From the NCBI GenBank assembly GCA_003576535.1, contig QXCQ01000263.1, positions 31,010-95,009 of the forward strand: 64,000 nucleotides of DNA. Direction: 5' to 3'. Source of the stretch: Nakamurella silvestris (GTDB lineage: Bacteria; Actinomycetota; Actinomycetes; Mycobacteriales; Nakamurellaceae). The notes beneath the pieces were generated by a model. It did no database searches, had not been told where the DNA came from, and saw only the letters and a list, made by a program, of their open reading frames with translations. Positions 36,575 through 45,505 of this stretch are shown here, one piece after another (position 1 is the stretch's first letter; the number at the start of each line of letters is the position of its first letter). The translations under genes were made by a program, and so were the position numbers.

Positions 36575-38065
36575 ATGACGGACTTAGCGCGCGGTGCCAA
36601 TGCACCCTTGGCCGGTACGAATCTCGACATCGCCGTCAGCGGGGCGAGTCAGGGCACGGTTGACCTGCTCGCCTTCCAGCTGAACGAGGCGAGGCAGGTC
36701 CGCAGCGATGCCGACCTGGTGTTCTTCAACCAGCCGAACTCCCCGGAGGGTGCGGTGCAGCTCATCGGCCCCGACCGGGTCCGGATCAACCTCGCCGGGG
36801 TCCCCGCCGACGTCGAGACGTTGGCCATCGCCGTGGCCCTGGACGACTCGGTCAGCGGTTCCCTGAGCGGTGTACCGGGCCTGGGGGTCACGATCGCCGA
36901 CGGGGGTACCGGACACTCGGCCCCGGCGAGCGGGCTGACCACCGAGCGGGCCGCCTTGCTGGTGGAGGTCTACCGCCGCCAGGGTGCCTGGAAGGTGCGA
37001 TCGGTCTCGGCCGGCTGGGCCGAGGGGCTGGCGGGACTCGTTCGGGAGATGGGGGTCTCGGTCGACGAGACCCCGGCCCCGCCGCCGGCCGCGCCACCGA
37101 CCCCGCCGCCGGCCGCCGCCTGGCCGGCGCCCTCGGCCCCACCCCCGGCGGCGTGGCCGGCGCCCAGTGCTCCGCCGCCGGCTGCCTGGCCGGAACCGGC
37201 CGCTCCTCCTCCCGCTGCCTGGCCCGCACCCTCGGCCCCGCCGGCCCAGCAATGGCCTGCGCCCAGCGCTCCGCCACCCGCTGCCTGGCCGGCACCCGCC
37301 CCCGCTGCTGCCCCTGCCGCTCCGCCGCGGGCCGACGGGGTCCGGATGGTGAAGGGGGAGGAGAAACTCTCCCTGGTGAAGCGGCAGGCCCTCGACCTGC
37401 GCAAGAAGGAGGTCGCGAAGGTCCTGCTCACCAAGGGTGCGGGTGATCTGCGGGCACGGGTGCTGCTCGTCATCGACAAGACCGGTTCGATGTCGGACGA
37501 GTTCCAGGCCGGCCTGGTGCACCGGGTGGTGGAGCGGATGGTCCCGGTGGCCATCCAGCTCGATGACGACGGCTCGATGGAGTGCTACATGTACGCCAAG
37601 AGCTTCTTCCAGCTGCCGGATCTCCAGGTGGGCGAGCTGGAGCAGTGGATGGCCACGTACATCCACATGACCGGCACCCACGGTGGGATCGACTACCGCT
37701 CCATCGGTTTCGTCAATGACGAGATCCCGATCATGGAGGAGGTCATCTCCACCCTGGGGCGCTCGACGTTGCCGACCCTGGTGCTGTTCTTCACCGACGG
37801 CGGGTTCTCCAAGAAGAAGCAGATCATCAACCTGATGAAGGATGCTGCGAAACTCCCGGCGTTCTGGCAGTTCGTCGGTATCGGGCGCAACAACTTCGGG
37901 GTGCTGGAGAAGTTGGACGAGATGTCCGGCCGGGTGGTCGACAACGCCGGGTTCTTCCCCGTCACCGACATCGACCGGGTGGACGACGCCGAGTTGTACC
38001 GCCGGTTGCTCAGCGAGTTCCCGGACTGGATCCGCGCCGCTCGGGCGGCCGGGATCCTGCGCTAG
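36575..38065 (+). CDS. TerD-vWA fusion protein of the tellurium-resistance superfamily
   Basis: A 496-residue cytoplasmic protein. Residues 1-165 form a TerD domain (ANAPLAGTNLDIAVSGA, SDADLVFFNQPNSPEGAVQL, DVETLAIAVALDDS). A Pro/Ala/Trp linker (about 168-255) repeats the unit AAWPAPSAPPP several times. The C-terminal half is a TerF-like von Willebrand A domain with the metal site VIDKTGSMSDEF near residue 298. TerD proteins bind calcium and take part in stress and phage-defence-like responses. Here the gene stands alone, without terB/C/Z. AAGGCT lies 6 nt before the ATG, close to the leaderless promoter pattern. Confidence 0.9.
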   Translation: MTDLARGANAPLAGTNLDIAVSGASQGTVDLLAFQLNEARQVRSDADLVFFNQPNSPEGAVQLIGPDRVRINLAGVPADVETLAIAVALDDSVSGSLSGVPGLGVTIADGGTGHSAPASGLTTERAALLVEVYRRQGAWKVRSVSAGWAEGLAGLVREMGVSVDETPAPPPAAPPTPPPAAAWPAPSAPPPAAWPAPSAPPPAAWPEPAAPPPAAWPAPSAPPAQQWPAPSAPPPAAWPAPAPAAAPAAPPRADGVRMVKGEEKLSLVKRQALDLRKKEVAKVLLTKGAGDLRARVLLVIDKTGSMSDEFQAGLVHRVVERMVPVAIQLDDDGSMECYMYAKSFFQLPDLQVGELEQWMATYIHMTGTHGGIDYRSIGFVNDEIPIMEEVISTLGRSTLPTLVLFFTDGGFSKKKQIINLMKDAAKLPAFWQFVGIGRNNFGVLEKLDEMSGRVVDNAGFFPVTDIDRVDDAELYRRLLSEFPDWIRAARAAGILR

Positions 38066-38078
38066 CAGCGTCATCGCT

Positions 38079-38128
38079 CGGTGGGATATGCGCAGCTTTT
38101 CGGGCGAAAACCTGCGCATATCCCACCG
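38079..38128. repeat. 50-bp nested palindrome, family C (copy C1)
   Basis: Outer arms CGGTGGGATATGCGCAG and CTGCGCATATCCCACCG are a perfect 17-bp inverted repeat; the inner part is TTTTCG/CGAAAA. It lies 13 bp after the TerD-vWA stop and before the 3' end of the acyl-CoA dehydrogenase. Copy C2 is at 45506. Confidence 0.9.
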
Positions 38129-38157
38129 CAGGACGAGGGGTCCGGGGCAGCGATGGA

Positions 38158-39996
38158 CTAGAAGGAGTTCTCCGGGATGTCCATCAGCGTGGTGTCGGCC
38201 TGCTCGACGATGTGACGGCGAGACGTGATCTCCGGCAGCACGTTCCGGGCGAACCAGCGGGCCGAAGCCAGCTTGCCGGTGTAGAAGTCGCTGTCGTCCT
38301 TGCCGGTCGGGCCGGTGCCGCCGGCGTCCAGGGCGGCCTGGGCCACCACGGCCTGGCGCAGCAGCAGCGCCCCGATCAGCAGATCGCCGGTGCTCATCAG
38401 CAGGCTGACGGCATGTTCGCCGATCTTGTACAGCTGCTGGGCATCGGACTGGGACTTCATCGCGAAACCGATGAGGGTGCCGACCATCTCCTGGACGTCG
38501 TCGAGGGCGGTCGCCAGCAGGGCCACCTCCTCCTTGTGCCGTCCGTCGTCGCCGGCGGTGGCGATCAACTGACCGATCTCGGTGGCGACCACACCCAGGG
38601 CGTGCCCCTGGTCCTTGACGATCTTGCGGAAGAAGAAGTCCTGGGCCTGGATGGCAGTTGTTCCCTCGTACAGGGTGTCGATCTTGGCATCCCGGATGTA
38701 CTGCTCGATCGGGTAGTCCTGGGTGTAGCCCGAGCCGCCGAAGACCTGCAGGGACAGCGCGAGGTTCTCATAGGCCCGCTCGGAACCGACACCCTTGACG
38801 ATCGGCAGCAGCAGGTCGTTGACGGCCGAGGCGTCACCGTCGCCCAGGGCGACCCGGTCCTGCCAGGAACCGGTGTACAGGTACACCGCGCGCAGCCCCT
38901 CGGCATAGGCCTTCTGCTTCATCAGGATCCGCCGGACGTCGGGGTGGTGCAGGATGGTCACGCGCGGGGCGGTCTTGTCGGTGGACCGGGTCAGGTCGGC
39001 CCCCTGCACCCGCTCCTTGGCGTAGGCCAGGGCGTTGAGGTATCCGGTGGACAGGGTGGCGATGGCCTTGGTGCCCACCAACATCCGGGCGTACTCGATG
39101 ATGTTGAACATCTGGGCGATGCCGTCGTGCACCTCGCCGACCAGGTGGCCGACAGCCGGGGTGCCGTTCAGGCCCAGGGACAACTCGCAGGTGCTCGAGA
39201 CCTTCAGTCCCATCTTGTGTTCCAGGCCGGTGACGAACACGCCGTTGCGCTCGCCCAGTTCGCCGGTCTCCCAGTCGAAATGGAACTTCGGTACTACGAA
39301 CAGGCTCAGACCCTTGGTGCCGGGCCGACTTTCGATGCCCTCGCCCTCCGGTCGGGCGAGGACGAAGTGGATGATGTTCTCCGTCATGTCCTGGTCGCCG
39401 GAGGTGATGAAACGCTTGACCCCCTCCAGGTGCCAGGTCCCGTCGGCCTGCTTGATCGCCTTGGTGCGACCGGCCCCGACATCGGAACCGGCGTCCGGCT
39501 CGGTCAGCACCATCGTGGAACCCCAACGCCGGTCGGCCATCTGGCGGGCGATGCCCTGTTGGGCCGGTGTGCCGAGGCGGTGGATGACGTTGGCCATCCC
39601 CGGACCGGAGGAGTACATGAAGATCGCGGGGTTCGCCCCGAGGATCAGCTCAGCGGCGGCCCAACGCAAGGAGGGCGGGGCCCCGTAGCCACCGAGCTCG
39701 TTGGGCAGCTCCAGGCGGTACCACTCGCCGTCCATGGCGGTCTGGAAGGACTTCTTGAAGGAGGCCGGGACGGTGACGCTGTGGTTCTGCGGGTCGAAGA
39801 CCGGCGGGTTGCGATCGGCGTCGACGAAGGAGGCGGCCAGGGGGCCCGAGGCCACCTTCTCCAACTCGGTCAGCACACCGCGGGCGGTCTCGGGGTCCAT
39901 CTGCTCGAAGGGACCTGTACCCATCCGGGAACCGGCGTCGAACACCTCGAAGAGGTTGAACTCGATATCGCGGAGATTGCTGCGGTAGTGGCTCAT
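38158..39996 (-). CDS. Acyl-CoA dehydrogenase, FadE5 type
   Basis: A 612-residue FAD enzyme oxidising acyl-CoA to enoyl-CoA and passing electrons to ETF. The large size, the N-terminus [19 protein letters not shown], and blocks [41 protein letters not shown]-like [18 protein letters not shown] and [20 protein letters not shown] closely match mycobacterial FadE5. The catalytic base is E444 in LYEGTT. The ATG at 39996 was preferred to an in-frame TTG at 40005 because it matches the FadE5 start and lies 9 nt after TGGAG. Two TTAC..GTAA-type palindromes flank its promoter. EtfD, the expected electron acceptor oxidoreductase, is at 59557. Confidence 0.93.
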   Translation of the reverse strand: MSHYRSNLRDIEFNLFEVFDAGSRMGTGPFEQMDPETARGVLTELEKVASGPLAASFVDADRNPPVFDPQNHSVTVPASFKKSFQTAMDGEWYRLELPNELGGYGAPPSLRWAAAELILGANPAIFMYSSGPGMANVIHRLGTPAQQGIARQMADRRWGSTMVLTEPDAGSDVGAGRTKAIKQADGTWHLEGVKRFITSGDQDMTENIIHFVLARPEGEGIESRPGTKGLSLFVVPKFHFDWETGELGERNGVFVTGLEHKMGLKVSSTCELSLGLNGTPAVGHLVGEVHDGIAQMFNIIEYARMLVGTKAIATLSTGYLNALAYAKERVQGADLTRSTDKTAPRVTILHHPDVRRILMKQKAYAEGLRAVYLYTGSWQDRVALGDGDASAVNDLLLPIVKGVGSERAYENLALSLQVFGGSGYTQDYPIEQYIRDAKIDTLYEGTTAIQAQDFFFRKIVKDQGHALGVVATEIGQLIATAGDDGRHKEEVALLATALDDVQEMVGTLIGFAMKSQSDAQQLYKIGEHAVSLLMSTGDLLIGALLLRQAVVAQAALDAGGTGPTGKDDSDFYTGKLASARWFARNVLPEITSRRHIVEQADTTLMDIPENSF

Positions 39997-40063
39997 GATG
40001 CTCAACTCCAGGTGATCGTCTGACCGGCGTCCGTGCTGATCGGCACTCGTCGGCGTCCGTGAC

Positions 40064-40111
40064 AGCCTAAGTTACCGGCGAGTAGGTTTCAGGATATTAC
40101 TCACCGGTAAC
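40064..40111 (-). promoter_or_regulatory. Promoter and paired operator of the acyl-CoA dehydrogenase gene
   Basis: On the minus strand the -10 TAGGCT (40069-40064) directly follows a 41-bp inverted repeat: GTTACCGGCGAGTA (40071-40084) and TACTCACCGGTAAC (40098-40111), 13 of 14 positions matching. Each arm, read with its neighbour bases, is itself a TTAC-N6-GTAA-like palindrome, so two repressor dimers could bind across the -35. Confidence 0.6.
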
Positions 40112-40172
40112 AAGTGCAAGGCAGTTTCCGCCGAATCCGCGCCTGCCCCGCCTGCCGATGACCGAACCTCGA

Positions 40173-40544
40173 TCACCAGGCGCAGATCAGCTCGTCGGCC
40201 GGGTCTTCGGGCGAGCCCTCGCGGACGACTCGGACCGACTCCGGGCCTCCCGTCGTCGGGTCGCCGACCGGGAAGGCGAGGCGATTCTCGCCGGAGTCGA
40301 TCGCCATGTACCGTCCGTCCTCGACGCACAGATGTTCCACGGTCCGACCGACGAGCGAGTGGATCGTGGCCGGGCCGACACCGGTGCACCCGATCATCCC
40401 GAAGGGTCGGGTCGTTGCGCTGACGAGGACGTCGCCGATACGGATCTCCACCAGGTCCTGCCCGTAGTAGACGGCGGTGATCGTCTTCCCGACGATCGCG
40501 TCCTGGGCTGCCCGGAAAGCTGAGGACGTGCCGGCCGCAGTCAT
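40173..40544 (-). CDS. Hypothetical protein, 123 residues
   Basis: Third positions are coding-like and the ATG at 40544 is preceded at 7 nt by GATACT, a fair -10 box, suggesting a leaderless mRNA. The product is a soluble alpha/beta-looking protein (FRAAQDAIVGKTITAVYYGQ, EHLCVEDGRYMAIDSGEN). I recognise no family. It stands alone between the acyl-CoA dehydrogenase and the GntR-ABC operon, all on the minus strand. Confidence 0.6.
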   Translation of the reverse strand: MTAAGTSSAFRAAQDAIVGKTITAVYYGQDLVEIRIGDVLVSATTRPFGMIGCTGVGPATIHSLVGRTVEHLCVEDGRYMAIDSGENRLAFPVGDPTTGGPESVRVVREGSPEDPADELICAW

Positions 40545-40635
40545 GTCGGCCAGTATCCGCCTCTGTCGGGATACCGACCAGGCCGTGGGGCGGGACGACC
40601 GACCCGCCAGGGTCGGATCCACAGGCGGGTGTTGC

Positions 40636-41619
40636 TCACAGATCGCGCCGCCGAAGCGTCAGGGCACCCAGGCCCAGGAACGCCCCGGACACCACGAGGT
40701 TGATGCCGCCGATTACGGCCATCATCGGCAGATACCGGGAATCGGACACGTAGCTCTCGGCCCGGTACGTGACGTTCGCGATCAGACATTCGGACCAGTC
40801 GAGCCCGCCGCAGTTCAAGGAGGACACGTCGATGTCCTTCCCATCGGAACCGGCGAAACCCGAAGAGTGGTAAGCGGTGTCGATACCGCCGGCCAGCTCG
40901 CCGGTCTCGTCCGCCAGCCAGGCCTCGACCGGGACGAGCACCCGGTCGTGGGGCACCACCAGCGGTTGCAGGAAGCTTCCACCGATCAGGGCGAGTCCGG
41001 AGATCAGCAGGCCGGCGACGATGCCGCCGACGGTCCGCCACATCAGGGCCGCGGTCGCCGCAGCGGCGTAGGCGACCAGGAAGTGGGCGGCCGGGACGAT
41101 ACCGAGCGCGTCGAACCCAGGGGTGGTGAGCCTGCCCAGCCAGTCACGGACCGACTCGTCGGCGCTGTCGACGTACAACAGGGTTCCCGTGCCGAGAGCG
41201 AGGACCGCAAGGAAGACCGGTGCCGCTGTCACAGCGACCTTGGCCGCCCACCACTGCATCCGGCTCACCCCTTGGGTCAGTGCGTACACCTGGGTGCGGT
41301 GTTCGACGTCGGGCCCGAAGGTCACCGCGCCCAGGATGACGCCGACGAGCGGAGGAACCACGGTCATGGCCGCGACCAGGAGTTTCCACAGGGTGTACCC
41401 GGGTTCGGTCCGGCAGCTCGCACCCGGTTCGCCCCACTGGACACAGGAGGAGGAGAACACGAGGACCAGAACGAGCAGAACCGCTCCTGCGCCCGCCAGG
41501 CCGAGGGAGCCCAGTACCCAGGCCCGGTGTTGTCGCCAGGCAGCCCGTCGCATCCTCGACCGACTGCTGCGGTTCTCGCTGACCGGAGGTGTCACTTCTT
41601 CGACCTGTGGGTACGTCAT
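40636..41619 (-). CDS. ABC-2-like transporter permease of the GntR operon
   Basis: A 327-residue membrane protein with about six hydrophobic helices, beginning HRAWVLGSLGLAGAGAVLLV and ending GGINLVVSGAFLGLGALTLRRRDL. An extracellular loop between helices 1 and 2 carries two Cys (SSSCVQWGEPGASC) and a later loop two more (NCGGLDWSEC), probably disulfide-linked. It starts in the ATGA overlap with the ATPase gene. Together with the GntR regulator this is a YtrA-like operon; such systems often answer to wall-active antibiotics. Confidence 0.82.
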   Translation of the reverse strand: MTYPQVEEVTPPVSENRSSRSRMRRAAWRQHRAWVLGSLGLAGAGAVLLVLVLVFSSSCVQWGEPGASCRTEPGYTLWKLLVAAMTVVPPLVGVILGAVTFGPDVEHRTQVYALTQGVSRMQWWAAKVAVTAAPVFLAVLALGTGTLLYVDSADESVRDWLGRLTTPGFDALGIVPAAHFLVAYAAAATAALMWRTVGGIVAGLLISGLALIGGSFLQPLVVPHDRVLVPVEAWLADETGELAGGIDTAYHSSGFAGSDGKDIDVSSLNCGGLDWSECLIANVTYRAESYVSDSRYLPMMAVIGGINLVVSGAFLGLGALTLRRRDL

Positions 41620-42500
41620 GCCGCACCTTCCTGGGTATGTCCGGGCTGCGTCGTGGCACGCAGGCGGGCGATGACGATCTCGTCGAGTGTCGCCGGTTGA
41701 TCCGTCCATCCGGCAGGCAGCCCCGGTGGAGGTGCGGACACCAGCACCGTCGTCTGGCGAAGGCTCGAACGAATCTCGACCACGTCCGGGGCCTTCAGCC
41801 AACCGAGCGCTGCCGGATCAGCGGGCGGTCCGGTGAGCAGGCGGTGCCGGCTGATGAGCACGTCGACCGGCCCGCGCAGGGTGACCCTCCCGTCCTGCAG
41901 GAGCACCAGGTCGTCGCAGGTGTCCTGGACGTCCCCCAGGATGTGAGAGGACATCAGGACGGTCATACCGGTCGTGGCCACCTCGGTCATCAGGGTCTGC
42001 TGGACCTGCAGGCGTGCGAGCGGGTCCAGGTCGGCCAGGGGTTCGTCGAGCAGCACCAGGGCCGGTCGTTTTCCCAGGACCAGAGCCAGGGCCAGCCGGG
42101 TGCGTTGTCCTCCGGACAGGGTGCCGACGCGGGTGTCCGGGTCGATCCCGGCCTCGTCGATCAGCCGAGCCGCATGCGGAGCGTCCCATCTCGTGTTCAG
42201 ATCAGCTGTCTGGTCCACCATGTCGGCCACCCGCCACCGCCGGTACAGGGGTGTGTCCTGGGCGAGATATCCCAGTTCCGGAGGCATCGCCCGGACGACC
42301 CGTCTGCCGTTCACCAGGATCTCGCCGGTGGTCAACGAGGTCAGGCCGGCAGCGGCCGCCATCAGGGTGGATTTCCCGGCTCCGTTGGGCCCGATCAGGG
42401 CCGTGACGGTCGACGGGTCGACCGTCAGATCGCAGTCCCGCAGCGCCCAACCGCTGGGGTGGTGTTTCCCGGCCCCGCGGACCTCCAACTGGATCGTCAT
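41616..42500 (-). CDS. ABC transporter ATPase of the GntR operon
   Basis: A 294-residue ATPase with Walker A IGPNGAGKSTLM at about 35-46, signature LSGGQRTRLALALVLGKRP and Walker B LVLLDEPLADLDPLA, followed by the D-loop/H-loop SSHILGD. The C-terminal 90 residues are divergent. It overlaps the GntR gene (4 nt) and the permease gene (4 nt), so all three are translated together. Confidence 0.93.
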   Translation of the reverse strand: MTIQLEVRGAGKHHPSGWALRDCDLTVDPSTVTALIGPNGAGKSTLMAAAAGLTSLTTGEILVNGRRVVRAMPPELGYLAQDTPLYRRWRVADMVDQTADLNTRWDAPHAARLIDEAGIDPDTRVGTLSGGQRTRLALALVLGKRPALVLLDEPLADLDPLARLQVQQTLMTEVATTGMTVLMSSHILGDVQDTCDDLVLLQDGRVTLRGPVDVLISRHRLLTGPPADPAALGWLKAPDVVEIRSSLRQTTVLVSAPPPGLPAGWTDQPATLDEIVIARLRATTQPGHTQEGAA

Positions 42501-42889
42501 CGAACCGTTCCCCTCTCCCGCTCGTCAAGAATGGTGGTGACCAGTGCCTCGATCTCGTGCCGCGTCATACCGCCGTCGGCCGCCGCGTCCAGCCAGTCGC
42601 GAAGTCGGCCGGCCAATGGCGAGACGAGATCGGTGCGCAACCGCACCAGGTCGCCGGTGACGAAGGTGCCCGTCCCTACCCGACCCTCGACCAGGCCTTG
42701 CCGTTCCAGTTCCCGGTACGCCTTGAGGACCGTGTTCGGGTTGATCCCGGCACTCGCGACCACCTCGCGCGCGGTCGGCAACTGGTCACCCACCGCCAGT
42801 CGCCCCTGTTCCAGGGCCTGTCGTGTCTGGGCCACGATCTGCAGGTAGGCAGGTATGGCCGCTCGACGGTCGATGCGGTAATCGATCAT
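42497..42889 (-). CDS. GntR-family regulator, YtrA subfamily
   Basis: A 130-residue repressor: a GntR winged helix (about 10-75, IPAYLQIVAQTRQALEQGRL, LPTAREVVASAGINPNTVLKAYRELERQGLVEGRVGTGTFV in parts) and the short C-terminal tail typical of YtrA members, too small for a ligand domain of the FadR or HutC kind. It is the first gene of the ABC operon. A perfect palindrome at 42898-42911 overlaps its -10, and TAGTCT lies 6 nt before the ATG, so the mRNA should be leaderless and self-repressed. Confidence 0.92.
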   Translation of the reverse strand: MIDYRIDRRAAIPAYLQIVAQTRQALEQGRLAVGDQLPTAREVVASAGINPNTVLKAYRELERQGLVEGRVGTGTFVTGDLVRLRTDLVSPLAGRLRDWLDAAADGGMTRHEIEALVTTILDERERGTVR

Positions 42890-42895
42890 CCCGGT

Positions 42896-42911
42896 AGACT
42901 AGTTAACTAGT
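42896..42911 (-). promoter_or_regulatory. Perfect palindromic operator overlapping the GntR -10 box
   Basis: ACTAGTTAACTAGT (42898-42911) is a perfect 14-bp palindrome. On the minus strand TAGTCT (42901-42896) shares its right end and ends 6 nt before the GntR start codon. A repressor bound here would block RNA polymerase directly. Confidence 0.75.
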
Positions 42912-42947
42912 GTAATTCTGGCAAGGGTCGACGGCCAAGACCTCCCG

Positions 42948-44690
42948 GTGATCGCCGCCGGGAGCACTGTCGGTGCCCCGGGGAAGAATGGGGCGGTGCT
43001 AGCCGCCCTCACCACCGACCGCCCCGGCTGGTCGGTGCAACTGCTCGCCGACGACGGGACCGCCATCGGCGAACAGGAGCGGGTCGACGCGGAGCGGATC
43101 GCCGCCCTCGAGACCGAGCACCACCCCCGCTGGATCTGGAACGACACCCTCACCACCTACCCCGCACTGCTGGCCGCCGGGGTCCGGCTGGACCGGTGCC
43201 ACGACATCGTGATGACCGAACGGATCCTGCTGGCCCGGGAAGGGCGTTTCGGTGAGCCGGCCGCCGCGGCGGCGGTGGAGGCCCGCCGGCTCGGGCACCC
43301 GGTTCCGGAGGATCTCGCCGAGGACCTCCCGTCGGCGGTGCCGGTGCTGTTCGACACCCACACCCACACGCCGGACCCGGGGGTCGACCTCCCCGCCCTG
43401 GTCAACGCCTATCTCGACCAGCTGTCCCGGGTGGCGACCGCCGCCGCCGGCCGGCCCGGGGAGGACATCGCCGTCGACCCCGGGGCCCTGCGCCTGCTGA
43501 TCGCCGCCGACTCGGCCTGTGCCCTGGTCGCCGCCGAGATGGGACGGTTCGGCATGCCCTGGCAGCCGGACGTCCACGACCGGATCCTCACCGAGAAACT
43601 GGGGGCGCGGCCCGCGCCGGGGGAGCGACCGCCGAAGATGGCCGTGCTGGCCGCGCAGATCAACGACGCCTTCGGGTTCCCGGTCAACCCCGACTCCGCC
43701 GTGGACCTGCGCGGGGCCTTCCGCCGGGCCGGGTTCGAACTCGAGACGACCCGGTCCTGGGTGATCAAGGAGGTGGACCATCCTGCCGTCCCGGCCGTGC
43801 TGGCCTACAAGGAACTGAGCAGGCTGCACAGCGCCAACGGCTGGAACTGGCTCACCGAGTGGGTGCGTGACGGCCGGTTCCGTGCCGACTACGTGCCTGC
43901 CGGGGTCGTCACCGGACGCTGGGCGACCAAAGGTGGCGGCGCGCTGCAGATCCCGAAGGTGGTGCGCTCCGCCGTGGTCGCCGAGCCGGGCTTCTGCCTG
44001 GTGGTGGCCGATGCCGCCCAGTTGGAACCGCGGGTGCTGGTGGCCGTCTCTGGGGACGAGAAACTCGCTGCCCTGGCCGGTGACGACGACCTGTACGTGG
44101 GTCTGGCCGAGATCGGCTTCAGCGGTGACCGCAGCAAGGCCAAACTCGCCATGCTCGGCGCGATGTACGGGCAGACCTCGGGGGAGGCCGGTCGGCTGGT
44201 GGCGACCCTGCGCGCGTCCTTCCCGGCGGCGATGGCCTGTGTCGAGACCGCCGCCCGGCGGGGTGAACAGGGCCGACTCGTCACCACGGTCCTCGGCCGG
44301 ACCAGCAACCCGCCCTCGGCCGCCTGGACCGAGATCGTCGACACCGGAGCCGGTCCGGAGGCGTCGGCCGCGGTGGAGCGGCGCGGGCGTCAGGTCGCGC
44401 GGGACCGGGGTCGGTTCACCCGGAACTTCATCATCCAGGGGTCGGCCGCGGACTGGGCCGCCGTCTGGCTGTCCACATTGCGGCAGTCGTTGCGGCAGGT
44501 GCCGGGTGCCGAGCTGGTGTTCTTCCAGCACGACGAACTGATGGTGCACTGCCCCGCCGAGCAGGGGGAGCAGGTCGCGCGGATGGTGACGGAGGCCGCC
44601 GACACCGCCCGAAGACTGGTCTTCCCCCACGGGCGCGCCCGCACCCCGGTCCGGCCCCTGGTGGTGAAGTGTTATGCCGATGCCAAGTAG
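42948..44690 (+). CDS. A-family DNA polymerase with degenerate 3'-5' exonuclease-like domain
   Basis: A 580-residue protein of the actinobacterial bifunctional 3'-5' exonuclease/DNA polymerase group, related to the Klenow part of Pol I. Polymerase motif A is VVADAAQLEPRVLVAV, motif B RSKAKLAMLGAMYGQTSG and motif C FFQHDELMVH. The N-terminal about 200 residues occupy the exonuclease position, but I do not see a clear first Asp-x-Glu motif, so proofreading may be lost. GTG 42948 has no ribosome site; GTG 42996, with AAGAAT 6 nt upstream, is an alternative that removes 16 residues. It lies 46 bp from the operator of the divergent GntR operon. Confidence 0.85.
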   Translation: MIAAGSTVGAPGKNGAVLAALTTDRPGWSVQLLADDGTAIGEQERVDAERIAALETEHHPRWIWNDTLTTYPALLAAGVRLDRCHDIVMTERILLAREGRFGEPAAAAAVEARRLGHPVPEDLAEDLPSAVPVLFDTHTHTPDPGVDLPALVNAYLDQLSRVATAAAGRPGEDIAVDPGALRLLIAADSACALVAAEMGRFGMPWQPDVHDRILTEKLGARPAPGERPPKMAVLAAQINDAFGFPVNPDSAVDLRGAFRRAGFELETTRSWVIKEVDHPAVPAVLAYKELSRLHSANGWNWLTEWVRDGRFRADYVPAGVVTGRWATKGGGALQIPKVVRSAVVAEPGFCLVVADAAQLEPRVLVAVSGDEKLAALAGDDDLYVGLAEIGFSGDRSKAKLAMLGAMYGQTSGEAGRLVATLRASFPAAMACVETAARRGEQGRLVTTVLGRTSNPPSAAWTEIVDTGAGPEASAAVERRGRQVARDRGRFTRNFIIQGSAADWAAVWLSTLRQSLRQVPGAELVFFQHDELMVHCPAEQGEQVARMVTEAADTARRLVFPHGRARTPVRPLVVKCYADAK

Positions 44691-44701
44691 TCCCGAGACA
44701 G

Positions 44702-45136
44702 ATGACGCCGATGCAGGCTGACCGGGCCCGCCGCGCACCCCTGCGTGCTGTGGACCTGGCGGCGGTGGCCGTCGGTGGGGTTGCCGGCTCCCTCGCCCGG
44801 TACGCCGTCACCCTGTTGCTGCCGCACGCCCCCGGGACCTTCGCCTGGTCGACCGTGGTGGAGAACGTGTCCGGATCGGCGCTGATCGGGGTGCTGATGG
44901 CGTTGATCGCGAGCCGGCCGGCCCTCGGGAAATGGCGGCCGCTGCTCGGGGTCGGCCTGCTCGGCGGGTACACCACCTTCTCCGGGTACACCCTGGACGC
45001 GCACGCTCTGCTGCTCGCCGGGCGGCCGGGGGTCGCGGTGCTGTACCTGCTGCTCACCCTGGCCGGTGCCCTGGGCGGGGTGTTCGCCGGCTGGCGGCTG
45101 ACCCAGCTGCTGCTCGAGCGACGGACCCGACCGTGA
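44702..45136 (+). CDS. crcB: Fluoride channel CrcB (first paralogue)
   Basis: A 144-residue Fluc-type fluoride exporter with four helices. Family marks are GGVAGSLARYAVTLLL in helix 1, VENVSGSALIGVLMAL in helix 2 (an Asn as in the pore) and LLGGYTTFSGYTLDAHALL in helix 3. Fluc channels are dual-topology dimers that lower cytoplasmic fluoride. A second copy overlaps by 4 nt, which fits heterodimeric Fluc pairs of Gram-positive bacteria. No fluoride riboswitch is evident in the 11 bp after the polymerase gene. Confidence 0.93.
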   Translation: MTPMQADRARRAPLRAVDLAAVAVGGVAGSLARYAVTLLLPHAPGTFAWSTVVENVSGSALIGVLMALIASRPALGKWRPLLGVGLLGGYTTFSGYTLDAHALLLAGRPGVAVLYLLLTLAGALGGVFAGWRLTQLLLERRTRP

Positions 45137-45480
45137 CAGCCCTGATGATCACCCTCGGCGCCCTGGTCGGCGCACCGGCCCGGTACCTCACCGACCGGGC
45201 ACTGTCCCGGTGGCGGTACCTGCCCTGGGGCACCCTCGCGGTCAACGTGGTGGGGTCGGCGGTCCTGGGGTACGTCAGTGCCGGACAGTTCGGCCCGACG
45301 ACGGTGGCCCTGCTCGGCACCGGTTTCTGCGGGGCGCTGACCACCTATTCGACCTTCTCCTACGAGACCCTGCGCCTGCTGGAAGAGCGCTCCTACCTGC
45401 GGGCCGCCCTTTCGGTGACGGCGAACGTCCTGCTCGGGTTCGGGGCGCTCTCCCTCGGCTGGGCCCTCGGGAGCCCGTGA
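45133..45480 (+). CDS. crcB: Fluoride channel CrcB (second paralogue)
   Basis: A 115-residue Fluc protein, more canonical than its partner: GALVGAPARYLTDR, GTLAVNVVGSAVLGYVSAG with the pore Asn, and GTGFCGALTTYSTFSYETLRL with the Phe-box Phe and Thr residues. GTG start inside the GTGA overlap with the first crcB. The two are probably subunits of one channel in opposite topologies. Confidence 0.95.
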   Translation: MTALMITLGALVGAPARYLTDRALSRWRYLPWGTLAVNVVGSAVLGYVSAGQFGPTTVALLGTGFCGALTTYSTFSYETLRLLEERSYLRAALSVTANVLLGFGALSLGWALGSP

Positions 45481-45505
45481 GGCCAGGCGCACCATCTCCA
45501 TCCCG

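Noticed and set aside
38212..40023. 603-codon plus-strand frame antisense to the acyl-CoA dehydrogenase
   Set aside because: Gly/Val/Arg-rich shadow translation without domains; the minus-strand frame matches FadE5 throughout.
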